Assembly: GCA_015499985.1 (NCBI GenBank) | Contig: JAAAUF010000201.1 | Location: 10,009-49,902 of the forward strand | DNA length: 39,894 nucleotides | Direction: 5' to 3' | Origin: Haplosporangium gracile | Lineage: Eukaryota; Mortierellomycota; Mortierellomycetes; Mortierellales; Mortierellaceae | Shown here: in pieces, positions 14,480 through 26,948 of the stretch | Numbering within the stretch: the stretch's first letter is position 1 | Layout of the letters: the number at the start of each line of letters is the position of its first letter | Made by a program: the position numbers and the translations under genes | Notes under the pieces: model-generated | The model's database searches: none | The model's input: the letters and a program-made list of their open reading frames with translations, nothing else | Told to the model about the DNA's origin: nothing

Positions 14480-15555
14480 TCAATCCTGTCTCGCCTTCTG
14501 AGAATCCGTGTCCAATGGCATAGCTTGAATGTCGGTAAAGGGCTTGAGCGTCCGCACTTCAGACTCCGAAGTTATAGAAAGACTGTACCCATCACAGACA
14601 TCCTCGAAAGTCCACGCAGCAAAGCTCTTGCTCGGAATCTCCAGTGAGATAGTTAACTTGGTCTTGGATGTTGTTTTTGACGATTTTGAGCAACTTCCAC
14701 AGGCCTTCATCGTCACGTATCCGCGCTGGTTTGGCTTTCCCGTCGTAAGTAAAAATTTCCAGGTTATCGTCGTGAGGGTACTGTGGAGATTCATCAGAGA
14801 TGTTCTTCCTCAGGTCGTCCAGCGTCGTCATTTCCACTATAGCCGACCAAGTAAACGTGGCCCTCTTCTCGGGCTTGACAACAATCCAAGATCTATTATT
14901 TATTTTTTTTTATTTAAAAAAAATGAATGAATGAATGAGAGTAATAAACGACATAAACGCAGCCTGTCATGTATGTGCTTACTGATAGACTTCGGACAGC
15001 TGCTTGCATAACGCAGCAACATCGGCGGGCGCGCCATCTATGCATTAAAGACCTCAAATATAATGAGCCAAGGTTTAAATAGTCCGAGTCATTTATGCAG
15101 TTGGGACCAGCGTGAGACAACAATACCCGAGAATAGTAGCGAAGGTCGCTGGACGATTATATGAATTGTTTTTTGGGTGGCTTGTCTGGAAAGTGATCGA
15201 CAACATCGTTGCGTTGGGCTCAGTTGCTGCCTCATGAAACGCGTTCAGGATGATTGGCCTGTGCTTGAGAAGAATGAGGAAAGAAAAAAAAAGTCTCGTT
15301 GTCCATTCTTTTTTTTTCGCCCTTTGGTTACTGAGGAGTGGTAAGAAGACGTTGGAAGAGAGAAAGAGACGCGACTGTGTTTGTGAGAGTATGGGTATGA
15401 CGATGAGGAGAGGGGGCAAGTGGCCACTTGATTGAAGTCTGGCACTGATGAGCATCTGGAGGTCTCAATGATGTCTGCTGGTGATTGATGGACAACCCGT
15501 TCGGCTGGGGTTCGCCATCGACGAGACAGGACAGGTTCAGGCGGTAGTCGGTCAT
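14480..15555 (-). pseudogene. Decayed Crinkler (CRN)-like effector gene
   Basis: A CRN-type ubiquitin-like header begins at 15555 with MTDYRLNLSCLVDGE. In a shifted frame DLQMLISARLQ follows after a stop, and HIIVQRP occurs at 15166-15143, the block that ends CRN headers in fungi. Downstream, after likely acceptors near 15044 and 14894, coherent C-terminal-domain sequence appears (DVAALCKQLSEVY; WIVVKPEKRATFTW; LEIFTYDGK; LTISLEIPSKSFAAWTFEDV). Reading-frame breaks lie around 15480, at a T-run at 15169-15174 and at a T-run at 14674-14678 (A-runs on the coding strand); the reading ends early at 14480. CRN proteins are secreted, host-translocated or self-directed effectors with NTPase/nuclease-like C-termini. 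This copy cannot encode a full one as sequenced. Two of the breaks are in homopolymers, so some could be base-call errors, but the header has more than one lesion. It might also be two adjacent fragments. Confidence 0.62.
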
Positions 15556-15984
15556 GATATTGTGAAACAACAAATGAAAAGAAAGTGGAGGAAGTGAGAG
15601 ATGTAAAGAAGGAGAAAGGTGAGATAAAGCATTCGCCCTCCTTCACAGACAATAGACACAGACATGAGATGAACACAATCAACTATTCTCACACACTCAC
15701 TCGCCGCCATGTATCACAAAGAAACACGCCACCCCGTTCACCATCGTCTGTTGTGGGCGGACGAATTGTGAAGAGAAAACCCGCAACTTACTAGTGGCCC
15801 ATCCATAATCGACATTCTGTTGGGAACGTTAGGAAAGAAGCTAACAGTATTTTTTGGATGATTACAATTGTCTATGTACAACGGAAAGAAAACTTTGTGC
15901 GGGAATAAGAGGGTGCCGAACAAGAGAGGTGGTGTGCTCGTTTTTGCTTAATGATGAAAGGAGTCTAAAGAAACTAATAAAACC
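15556..15984. other. Short gene-free interval between CRN relic and transcription factor gene
   Basis: This 429-bp interval holds the 3' end of the Zn2Cys6 gene (its TGA lies at 15985-15987) and sequence upstream of the CRN relic. No coding sequence, RNA gene or clear poly(A) signal was recognised. Confidence 0.5.
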
Positions 15985-18900
15985 TCAACACTCCATAGCT
16001 TGGTCATCAAACAAGAGCGTGTTGACCTTGTCGACATCCTTTTGACTAGCGTCTACACCACTCGACTTGCCCTGCCCCTGCTGTTGCTGTCGTTGGAGAC
16101 CGCTATTGGTACCACTAAAACCCATGACGGCGACTTTTGTCAGCGATGCTAGGAACGCCTCCCGTGCTGCTGCTGTCGCCTTAGCTCCGTCCACATCCAC
16201 ATCATCGAATTGGCATTGGATCTGGACATCGTGTCTTGAGGCTGATGATGACGATGATGAGGAGGAGGAGGACAAGGACGAGGAGGAAGGAGACGAAGTA
16301 GTGGGGTAAATGAATAGATCTGGATCGTCAGAGAGGGACGACGATTCCATATCCATGTCGTCGGAAGAGAGGGCCGGTGGAGAGGGAGGGTCGGCTGTGT
16401 CATCCTCCATCGTTGCGTGAAATTGTTGCTGTTGCTGTTCGATTTGAGCGACGCTAGTGGTGGTGGTGGGCGTGGAGGTAACTGTCGACTGGTGACGGTG
16501 CGACTGAGTTTGGCGCATCTGAAGGACAGACGTCAGATTCGAGGTCAACTCTTGCATAAGGCTCTGAGTCTGTGTAGCTGTGAAAGCGTTTGTCGAGACG
16601 CCACTGCTTGCAGCGGAGGTGGTGGGAGTGGTGGGAGTGGAAGTGGCACATGCGGGGGAACCGAACTGGATGTGATTGTCCTGCACCATTGCATGACTCT
16701 GAGAATGGACGATGGGCTGCTGTTGCTGTTGATGTTGCTGAATCTGAACTGAAGCAGTTGGCTGGTACTGAAGAAGGTGAGATTGCTGTTGTTGTTGAAG
16801 TTGTTGAGTTGTTTGTACATGAGCCTGCTGTTGCTGCTGTTGCAATGGGGATACGTCAAAGCCAAAAGAAGACGTGTCGGTGCCAAAGGGATCCAAACTG
16901 GCGTCAGAAGCACCGGTCACCGAGTCGATCTGACCAAACAGCATCGAGTCGATTGGGGCCAGACGCAGGGCTTCGGGCAGCTCAAGTGGGTCAGCAAAGA
17001 ACTGCTGTTCCTGTTGAGGATCCGATCCTCCAAAGGCGATAGCAGCCATAGCAACGGCAGTGGCGATCTGGGCCTGCCACATGGAGCTCAGCGTTGTCGC
17101 GCTCTGACCTTTGGTCGACTCGGGCAAAGGCATCGAAAAATTACCATAAGGATGACGAAGCTGGATCGAGGGCGTAGGACCGGGACCATCCTTGGCAAGC
17201 TTGGCCAGACGGGCAGCCTCATAGATGTTACCTATGGAGGCAGACTGGAGCTGGGTCATGTCCATGAAGGGCGCGACAAAGGTCGAAATGTCGATGAACG
17301 AGGCCGCCATCTCGGTCGGAACAGAACTGGTCTGACTGGCAAAGACATCCAGAGCCACGGCGATCAAGGACTCGGCAACGGGGAAGGTCCTGACCAGCTC
17401 ATGGGCAGCCTTGACAGTCTTGGAGAGACCGGCTCGAGTTGTCTCGCGATTGCTTGGGGTAGGCGTAATGGCGTTGTGTATGTGAACAGTACCAGCAGAT
17501 ACGAGGCAAGCCATACCATAGTAGCAAGTATCGCGGAGCTGACCGTGGAGCATCAAAGAATCGGCAATGTGGCACACATTGGTCGCAGCTGCTGTGCAGA
17601 TGTTGCGGGAGGACAACAAAAAGTTGGAGTCGATTGACTCGGAGTTGACGGGACGGAGGTAGGGCCGGTGGAGGATTGTCAGTGTCGTGTAGTAGAACAT
17701 GTGCATGAGTGCCGTGGGGGGAGAGGGTGGGTGGTTCGAGTTGGGCGACATGGTGTAAGGCGTATACATGAGCTCGTTTGGGAGCGACAAGAACCAGGAA
17801 GTGAGACTGTTGTGCAACTGAGGGAGCTGTGTCCGGGAGATGTCGGCGAGGAAGGAACCGTTGATCTCGGCCTCGATACAGTGCATCGTATCGAGGACCT
17901 TGCCCAACTGCATGAACAATTTGATCGACCAAATCAGACGACAGGAGATGACGCTCTCGGGCTCATAGGGGTACTCGACGGTGTCCTCGCCAAGGACGTC
18001 TGCGATCCATTCATCGGTGGGCATCTGGACGTTGAATCCCTCGTCGCGCAGAGTCATGGGACGACCCAGGATAGCGCTGCCCAAGCGATCCGCCATATAC
18101 AGAGACCACCACAGGCGCTTCCTGATCTCAGCTTCCTCAGGCTCGTCCACATTAACATCTTGACGATGCAGGCCAATATCCTGTTGCAAGAATACAATTG
18201 ATTGTTGACAGTAATTCCGTATCAGAAGATTAGTGACCAATAAAAATCAGTGAAATAATATGCGACAGGCGGATGCGACGCGACATGACTTACTTGAGCA
18301 ATCCTAATCGACATGCCAGTATACAACCAGCCACCAGAGTAATTTCCCATCGCGTATTGGTGATGGGCCATCAGCAGCAATGCTTGCACTGTGCTGATCC
18401 TCGAGACATGGTACGTCTCATCCAGAATGATTTTGGCCCGGTTAAAGTACTTTGTCGACTCCTGCTTGAGCGCCGGGTCATCCGAGTACCAGCACGCATT
18501 ACTGAAGATTGCGTTGAAGATCAAGATTTGTGAAAGGTCTGGTCGGTTCTGGTGGAAATTGTCCATGAATGTCTTGCGGATGAACATGGGCGCAAAGGGG
18601 TACATGAACTGGAAGTAGAGGTTGAGGAGGACTTCCATCTGCTCTTTGGGTGGCAACTCTCGTTCGCTGGTCATCTGAAGCGAATGCGACCACAGATCGC
18701 TGTCGTTCAGGTGTGCCATTGGGAGAGGATCTGCAAGGGCGATATACAAATATAATACGGTCAGTTAGTGTGTTCCATGATCGATCATGACCGGATAAAA
18801 TATGAATAAAACCAAGACTTACACACTCCCTGGCGGTAACGAGAGCTCAGCTGGCAGACATAGAACCCAGAACTGCTTCCATGGAAACTACAGCATCGAA

Positions 18901-20011
18901 ACAAAATATACATAGTGGTGTTAATGCCAAGATCATTTGATGCAGCTTAAAAGTATTAGAGAGAGAAGGATAATACTTACTGTTGACCATGTCCATCAAG
19001 ACTCATGGTGCTCACGACAGACTTTTGCTCTCCATTCTTCTTGATCGATTTGAGAGAATCTTGAGGAGGAAGGGCGGGCGAGCAAGGATCGGCATCCAAA
19101 CTAGACCCCATCGAACTCGAGTCCGCTGCTGCCTTGGAGTTGGTCCTCTTTTGTTTTGGCTTGGTCGAACCCTGATCCTTCGGGGCTCTCTTCTTGCTGG
19201 CAGTTGCTGGCGCCAAGGATGTGGATGGAGACGAGTACGATCCAGTGGTGCCAGCGTTGGGAATAGATATTGTCGGCGCTGGAGGGCGGCTCTTGGTTGC
19301 TTTACCAGCGGATATTTGAGAAGCATCGGTTGTGGCAGCAGCATTTGCTCGTGGATCGGAGGTGGTCTTGGCATAGTAGTTGGACGACGAGGAGGAGGAT
19401 GAACCCAAGAGAGGGTAAGCGTTGTAGCCAAAGTTTGTAGGCGAGGAGGGGCCTGGACTGAGGCTCGAGAGACTTGTCATACTGCTAGCAGACATCCGGC
19501 GATCGGCATTGAAGCCGTGAGGATCGTGACGACTTGCGTCCATCATTTCGTCACCAGAGCCACCAGAGGAGGAGGAACCATGGTCGCGAGGGTAGTAGGG
19601 ATCAGAGGGGTACGGGTACTGTTGTTGTTGTTGTTGTTGTTGTTGTTGGTGTTTGGAGTGTGGAGCAGAGTGGTAAGGATGGGAATGTCGCTGTTGGTCA
19701 AGACGCTGTGTGGAGGATGAAGTGTTGAGATTGTTGCTGAGTGAGGAAGAGGTAGAAAGTCGAGTGCCCGCGGCGGTTTTGGCGAATAAGCTTTGAGCGC
19801 TATTGGTCTTCAGGAACAGGGCCTCGTCGACGACACAGTCAAGGTTATGGGTGATACACCGGGCGCAGTTCGGGGTTCCGGTGCATTTCAGCTTCTTTTT
19901 ACGACAGTTTGTGCAGGCTGTGCCGGCCTTCAACCGTTTCTGACGAGCAACAGCGGCAGCTTGACTGGCCGCCGCCGCCGTCTGACTAGCTTGATTAGTG
20001 TCTGTGTTCAT
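15985..20011 (-). CDS. Zn2Cys6 fungal-specific transcription factor, Gln-rich
   Basis: Four exons (20011-18981, 18887-18823, 18730-18294, 18180-15985) give 1242 residues. The DNA-binding zinc cluster is intact: Cys 33, 36, 43, 49, 52, 59 (CX2CX6CX5CX2CX6C) with basic KKKLK between, expected to bind CGG-type half sites as in Gal4. A long disordered Ser/Gln linker (including Q10) leads to a fungal-specific TF domain (PF04082 type) with HFHGSSSGFY, NLYFQFMYPFAPMF, RKRLWWSLYMADRLGSAILGRP and a FNVQMP segment. The C-terminal third is Gln-, Ser- and Asp-rich and fits an activation region. Domain order resembles XlnR-type regulators, but the target pathway cannot be assigned. Introns are 93, 92 and 113 nt. 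The ATG at 20011 is the first in frame before the cluster, after a long CT-rich leader. Confidence 0.92.
19620..19650 (+). repeat. CAA/CAG repeat coding for polyglutamine in the zinc cluster factor
   Basis: A (TTG)n run on the plus strand is (CAA)n on the coding strand and encodes about ten glutamines in the linker between the Zn2Cys6 cluster and the regulatory domain. Shorter mixed CAG/CAA runs recur around 16430-16445, 16715-16745 and 16780-16840 in the same gene. Confidence 0.8.
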
Positions 20012-23000
20012 TGTTGGAAGAGGAGGAGAGGAAGGGTGTGCTATGTACAGTTTGAGAGGAACGATGAATAAGGAGTATGGAGTGTGGAATATTGAGAGTT
20101 AAAAGAGAAATATGTAAACAAGATCAAGTGTGCTTTTCAAGGTATAATACAGGCGAGGGTTAAGTGCAATCGATGGTGGGCATGTAAGATGTGAGGGGAA
20201 GGGTATCGCAAAGAGGAACTGTGGGCAGTGAGAGGATGGCAACAAAAGGCCAGCGAGAGGTGTTGTAAAGGAGATCGACGAGACACTGTTGGGCAAAGGA
20301 TGATCACGGAACAATAACCGACAGAGTAAAAGGAGTTGGATCCGAAAGAATGTTCAGGGAAAAGATACACAGAGACAGTAAGTCTAAGGAACAAACAAAG
20401 ACAAAGCAAATGAAACAAAAAATGAAAGCGGAAGCAATTGAAGAAAGAAGAAGAGAAGAAAAGAAGTGAAGATAAAGGGAATGGTGAAAGGAGGAGGGCG
20501 ATGAGTTGTGGAGATGGTGGCTAATAAGGACAAAAAAAAGAAGAGGCGGTCAAAGTTGGTGGTGAACAACCATTGGGCCAAAAGATCGCTTATTATTATT
20601 TTTTCCCTTTTGGTTGTCCGTTTTGTTCATTGACGTCTGTTTGAACATATAACACACACAGACACACACGCCCAATTCAACGCTTGTGAATCCCTCAACT
20701 TGCCCACTTTCTTGCTGAATATGTTCGATCTTGTCAAATTGAATAACGTGTTTCGATTCATTCGGCTCGCAAAGTACAAGTAACGTCGAAATCCACGAGC
20801 CGAGAGTTTAAAAAACAACAAAAAAAAGGGAGCCACAAATCGATGTGGGAGGAGGAGAAGTAAAAAAAAGCGCAATTTGTGGTGAGCAAAAACACAGGCA
20901 CACCTACAAACATACTTTAAGCACTCTATTTGAACACCTGGCCATGAGCAAGTGAAAGAGAAGCACAATTGCTCATCCCTCTCTCCAAGCAATTGGTATA
21001 GGACAGATATCGCTTTCGATGAGGCAAACCTTCGATGTTGAAGGAGCAGCTCATCATGGACTGAGTTTATTTTTCAACGTCTTCATGTGGAGAACAACTG
21101 TCCTCTCCAAAAAAAAAAAAAAAAAAAAAAAAAGTGGGCCATTTGGCTCCGTCCTTATTGTCCATGCTCCTTTTTCATGTTGTTCTCATAAATCAGCACG
21201 CTTGCAGGCGATGGTTTTCTGTATTCATCAATGCTAAAAGAAAGAAGGAAAGGGAACAGAATAGATACACAGACCTGAGTTGAATGATGGCCAGTCCTAC
21301 GAATTGACACCCGATGGCCAAGTTTCTAGCACCTGCTCCATTCCCTCTCATCCCAAAGAGAAAAGAATTCAAAAAAAGCCTGAGCGTGCTTTTGCAACAT
21401 CTTCCCCTTCATCCCTTGTTACCCCCAGCCAAAATAACAACCATCTAGAAAAGCCTTTCTTCCAAAGGACTGTTTTCCTTTCTTTACAACTCTTGGGACA
21501 GGTACTTCTGAAATGGCCGTTGGTATTTGTTGTTTATTGCTGCTATTGTTTGTTCGCGATAATCACATCCTACAGAACATGGACTTCTGTCGAACAGGAA
21601 AGGACAGCAACGCCCAATCTCTTCCTCCCAACCGAATGCATAGAACCGAAATGAATGAAAACTGAAAAGTAGACAAGCTAGACTAACTCTGCCTCCAGAA
21701 GGGCTCAGAAGTGTGCAACGGTAGGAAAGATAAGTAAATCACTGTGTTCTTCATTAGGCTTATTTGTTTGTTTGTTTATGCTCCAAATCATCATTGAGAG
21801 CCGGATCCGGTCACTGCTACTGCAGCTCGGCACACCTCATTATACTTTCCATGTACATTGACAGTCAGGGTTCAGTACGGAATGCCAAGCGCTCAACATC
21901 ATCACCCATGCATCCAGTGAACCCCCCCCCTCCACCTCACCAATGTGGTCCTCTCATCAGTACCCTTTTTTGCTCTTATTCCTTTTTCCACTTTTTTTCT
22001 TCACCTCCACATATAACATATATTTGCCTCGCTTTTAAATTTTGGAACACTCAGAGTCTCAAGATAAAAGACGCCTGACGCTCAGCAAAACAACTTGGCA
22101 GACCAGAGCAAATGTTATTGCCACGATTTCAACCTCCCTACTTTTTTGTCTGCAAGTGTAGTTGGTGGGGGTGCGTCTTGTGTGTTTGTGTGTGTGTGGT
22201 ATGGAAATGGAAGGCGGTGAGAAAAGTCTAGAGACTCAAGTCCTTCCCTTCACCATCTCTCTCTTTTCCTTCCCCAAAAGACCAACAACTCGTCTCAACC
22301 AACCCCCTGACTTTTTTTCTTTCACATGTTGAATTTGAGTTGCTAGCCCATTTTTTTTCCTTCCATCCCTCCTCTAAACGATGGCAGCAAAGTCGGTCCT
22401 TCGTAGCACAAAAAGTAAAAAACAATCAACATCCTTCTTCGCTCTATTTACCCTCTACTCCACTACTCAAAAGGCGCCCATGTGAGCTCTCAATGTCCGC
22501 TTCATATTTCCCTCTCCATTGCAAAGTTGTACGAAATTGCTTGTTGTTATTATTGCTAAACGAGCTACGCCGTATTTTGCTTATTGCCCCAGCATTTAAA
22601 GTAGACCCAGCCCACCTATCATCCCATGCCCCAAGCTCGAACACCCTTTCTCCCAAATGGCTCTCAGAGCGTTCTATCCGCATTGCCTCAACTCCTTAAC
22701 GACCAAGCGTAGTATGGCTGACAGGTTTTCGTAAAACCGCTTTTCGTAAAACAGCTTTTCGTTAAAGTTTGTCTCAAAATATCAAAATACCAAAATATTA
22801 AAAAAGATAGCGCTCGCTCCACATCACAGCTTATTTTTCGCGCTCTGGTTGATGCATTTTTTTTTCGAGGCTTTATTTCTTTTCTCCTTTCACTTCACTC
22901 TCATCATACACGTCCCATGAAAGGAACTAAATGAATGTAATCAAACTTTGCTTCATGCATGGTCTGCTTTGTGTTGCCGCTATAGACATTCATATCGTAA

Positions 23001-23740
23001 CAATTGGGATGAGTAAAATAACTAAAAATAAAAATGTCAGCACGTTCGAAACCCCCCCTCCCCCGACCAAAAAAGTCAAAAGCCAACTCAATATTTACCC
23101 ACCCTACATTTTTCGCCGCCCTTGTTTTTCTTTCATTACTTTCTTTCCCCACAACTATGCCTTCCGAGATGAGTAAATAGGGCATTAAAGAAAAAAAAAA
23201 CTCACGACCTCAATGAAGTTCTTCGCAAAATGAAAACAATAAGTGGCTTTTTGTGAAAAAGTTCACAATAATATCCATCACGACCGTTTGAACAGCTCAT
23301 TGCAAGATCAAAGAAGCGCTCAACTGACTCACCGTCTCATTCTTTCGATATTGGCGATGAACGAATGAACGGCATTAATGAGCGAGAATGCCATACACGT
23401 CTTCAAATCAAAATGACAAAGCGACATATCATATTGCGTTAAGGACACAAGAAAAATAAACAAAAGCGAAGGCGCTCGGGTAATATGCTATTAAGAAATG
23501 ATGTAAAATGTCTAGATGCGGGTAGATAGGGAAATGCGGTTAATAAAAAAGATTAAATGGTTTGTAAGAAGCGATGCAAATGTGTGCGAAAGGGAGGTTT
23601 GTGCGAGAAGACGAAAAGAGGAGGCGGAGGGAGGACGAATTTTCTCTCCTTTGACTAGTGAAAAACAAGAAGAGGCCATCATTCGCGGGGGTGCGTATGC
23701 GTGGGCGCGAATTATTCTTTTGAGAGTGAAAAGTGTTGCT
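20012..23740. other. 3.7-kb gene-free region upstream of the zinc cluster transcription factor gene
   Basis: This is one of the two longest gene-free stretches of the window. The part next to the gene (20012-20560) is pyrimidine-rich on the minus strand, like a long 5' leader. Further out there is an A20-type run (about 21112-21133), several T-rich blocks, a GT-rich patch near 22170-22200 and a 15-bp triple repeat at 22726-22767. The longest open frames (21280-21654, 21764-22078) look non-coding. No tRNA or repeat family was recognised. A large regulatory region for the transcription factor, an unrecognised non-coding RNA, or degraded mobile DNA are all possible. Confidence 0.45.
22726..22767 (+). 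repeat. Three tandem 15-bp units containing TTTTCGTAAAAC
   Basis: TTTTCGTAAAAC occurs at 22726 and again at 22741, with a changed third copy (TTTTCGTTAAAG) at 22756. The exact 15-bp spacing shows tandem duplication. It lies in gene-free DNA. Confidence 0.8.
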
Positions 23741-25139
23741 TTAGAGTAATGGCAATCCAGCAGCGACAAAGACAGAGCCCAAAACAATGCCTGATGACCA
23801 AACAGCCGCCGCCGCCGCCGCCTTCTTTAGACCAATCGCCGCATTGTGACGATGATCCAGATCCAGTCCGGTGCCTGTATCCTGCGTGATGAGATTGACG
23901 GGTGCTGGAGGTGGTACTGAAGGAGTGTTGTTGACTACGCCATAAGGTGATGCGTCACGAAGACAATCGGCAATACTCATGATCTGGAGATCATGCTCCT
24001 TGCCAAAGGGAATCAGCGTCTTTGCAACGTTCACGGTTTGGGAAGTAAGGTCGTGCTCGAGTGAGATGAAGCCTTTAGTGTTGTTAGCGGCGTTGGTGGC
24101 GTAATCAGCGATTGACTTTTGCAGGTGAGTGACCACTGCAGAGCTGGAAACTTGAGGAACTGTTGCATAGCAGGCAAGACATTAGAAGACAGTGTTCAAT
24201 GGTTAAATTACTATAGCATAAGGGTCTTTGCTTTCAGTCTTTTGGGAAAAAGAGGAGCTGGAGGTGTCCATCAGCAAAGTAGAAACAAAGAGTGAAAGGA
24301 AAACACCTACTCTTCCAGTCGTTCGAGTCAAAGGTGTCTCCACTCCAATCGACAACCGTGTAGCCGAGCTTTTTGAGGACAAAACGGACACGGTTGTCGA
24401 CATCTCCGTAAGGGGGTCGCATGTAACGAACTCGGAGACCTGTCGCGTCCAGAATGGCCTTCTCCGTCCACTTGATTTCGGCCACAATTTGCTCGTTCGT
24501 CAATGTCGTCAATGCATGGTGGGACCAACTATATAAAATCAAAACAGGACAGTTAACAGAAAAGAGTTAGCCAGAAAAAAAAGCCGGAAAGAGGAACTTA
24601 CTTGATCATCGAGTAGTAACAACAACCAATTCTTACGTATGGGATGCCAGGTGGTGTCCGGCAGCAACCTCTTTCACAACCATGTCTGGGTACTGAACAA
24701 CATTAGCGCCAATCAAGAAGAAGGTCGCCTTAACCTGCTGCTGATCCAAGAACGCCAAGAGGTCTGGAGTCGCTGGTGTTGGACCATCATCAAACGTCAG
24801 GCCCCAGACATTCTTGTCCGGACACTCGACCACGTCATCGTTTGCACAATCCTCGCAGGTCCAGTAACAGACTTCAGGGTCGACTTTGGCAGGACAGTCT
24901 GGTGGCTCTCCCACATTCACGGGGATTGACGGTGCGCCCTTCAGATCGATTTCAGCAAGCCACTGCTGCACCTGAGGGTGAGTGATTGAGGGAACAGCTG
25001 AGGACGGAGGGAAATCTGCTTTGTTGATCACTGCGGTCGTGAGGGGGATGGTGCTGGCGAGAAAGCAGACAACTGCTGTGCATAGAAGAATAGGTGAGAA
25101 TCTCCTTGGGTTGCTGTGAAAGAAATGTGAAGGTGTCAT
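23741..25139 (-). CDS. Chitin deacetylase (CE4), secreted, probable GPI anchor
   Basis: Chitin deacetylases (EC 3.5.1.41) turn cell-wall chitin into chitosan, a major wall polymer of Mucoromycota-type fungi. Three exons (25139-24637, 24528-24311, 24159-23741) give 379 residues. An N-terminal signal peptide is visible (hydrophobic about 15-35). The NodB domain carries motif 1 TFDDGP (115-120), motif 2 HTWSH (167-171, spanning the first splice junction), motif 3 RPPY (205-208), motif 4 DSNDW (235-239) and motif 5 LEHD (274-277); the Asp-His-His metal set and the catalytic Asp are present, so it should be active. A Cys-rich patch (82-106) precedes the domain. The C-terminal 20 or so residues are hydrophobic (VWSSGIVLGSVFVAAGLPLL) after a small-residue stretch, as in GPI-anchored forms. 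Introns are 108 and 151 nt. Confidence 0.94.
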
Positions 25140-26948
25140 GTTCGAAGACGTCCACCAGGATTATTGGCTGACAAAGTTGAAGTGTGATGATGATTTGTTG
25201 TGTCGTCCGTTGGTCGAATGTTGGTAGTGGAAAACAAGGATGAAAAAAATTGAAGGGGATGAGTATGAGGAGTGACAGCAACAGCACAAAGAGTGTGCCT
25301 GAGATGAATGCAATGCAGCGAATGAAAAAACAAAAAAAAATAATAGGAAGGATAAAAAAAAACTTTGAAGAGGGAGGGCAAGAAGCACTCTTTGACAAGA
25401 TATATATTTTCTGTGACATCTTGAATGGCAAGAGAAGGAAGGTATCCCGATTATGGGAACATTGTCTGTCCGCGATTACTCTCCTTCTTTGGTTGGTACA
25501 ATCCAGTCAGCATTCAATCGGGGGAAGACACAGTGCGAGTGAGCGATGCAAAGTATATGTTGTTTAAGGAACACGGTTGTTTAATAAAAAAATGGAGCCC
25601 TCATCTTTGTTTTGCCTTCTTCGGTTAGTGCGAAAATGTCTTTTAAGTTTTTACGTTTTTCTCATGGGTAAAGTGTTGCAATTACCGTATGGACAAAGGT
25701 AAAAAGGACAGACAGGCACCCATTGGGGATATTGCCTCATGAGAGCCAAGGATAGTTTTTATATTTCTTTTGGCTGTGTCTAGTTTAAGAACGAGCTGGA
25801 ATAAGCTAAAGAGAATCCTTTTTTCCCTGTCAACACGACTGATTCTTGGTGCGGAGGCACGGACCACACCGCCCATCTGTGTGAGTGTCGTGTGCTCGAA
25901 ACAAGCTTTTTTTGGGCGACTTCCTCGTCCTACTTGGATGTTCAGACAACACGGAGACATACCACAAGAAAAGGAGCAGAGCCAGTCTCATGAATCATTA
26001 TCACACGACACTTAATAACAGCTTGGTCTTTATTTTTCAAGGGGGTACACATAGAAGAGCACTTGGAAAGAAGCCCTTTCTGTCCTTCTGTCCATTCTTT
26101 CCATTTTGTAAAACTAAGAAAACCAAAAAAGATAAAAAAAAAAGAGTCTTGGGAGCCTTCTTTCCTTCATCTCCGAACGCACAAGAACAATAGAAACATT
26201 GGCAATCATGTTCAACCGATATAAAAACAAAATTGTCGACCCTTGATATTGTTTCGTTTTTGAAGAGGGAAAAAGCCTGCCCCGAGAACCTGACGATCGT
26301 CCATACCGATTCGACCTAACGTCCCTTCATCTGTATGGAGTCCTCCTTCCATCTTTCTTTCAGTTCGCTGGCATGGAAAACTGGGAAACTGGGAACCTAT
26401 CGTCTTCCCCCCTTTTTTTTACAAGATTGCCAAAACACACCCAGTTATAATCTTTCATCCTTTTGTCAATGATCGAGAAGATCGTTCCATTGCAAGATTC
26501 GTCAGCATAAAGTAATCTTGCTAGTCCTCTGATGAGCAAGCAAAAGAAAATCACGGATGATATCCTCTCATGATATTTTTGAAACTTCCATCTCCTGAAG
26601 CCTTGGAGCATGGAGTGTGGAGAAAAGGAAGCAAGTCAATGCCTTGGTTATATTTCTCCACAAAAGTCTGTCCGTTGAAATTGAGTTCAAGAAGATATTG
26701 AATCCGTCACGGAGGTGGAAATACACAAAAAAATATGGAACGCGTCTTCAAGCATGCTCAACTATGCTTGCTCCACCCCTCGCTCTAAGACTATCCACAA
26801 CGAGGACCGATTTGAAGCCAGGGATTTACAGAAACTCAACACTGACTTTTCGGTCACGCCTGCCGACAGAATCTGTACTTTTGATGTTGACTTTTGTCTG
26901 AGCCCTTTGTTTGTAGAAAGACGCGGGGCATAGGGGAAGAAAAAAGGT
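25140..26948. other. Gene-free interval upstream of the chitin deacetylase gene
   Basis: The first ~290 bp are CT-rich on the minus strand and look like the leader and promoter of the chitin deacetylase gene. The rest (25430-26948) shows only short frames without family features. A frame at 26715-26933 is in register with the broken frame starting at 26949, separated by a TAG, so decayed coding sequence may extend into this interval. Confidence 0.45.

Noticed and set aside
21280..21654. 124-codon plus-strand frame with one hydrophobic stretch in the gene-free 3.7 kb
   Set aside because: No family resemblance, no signal peptide, no poly(A) signal nearby; random expectation allows such a frame in 3.7 kb.
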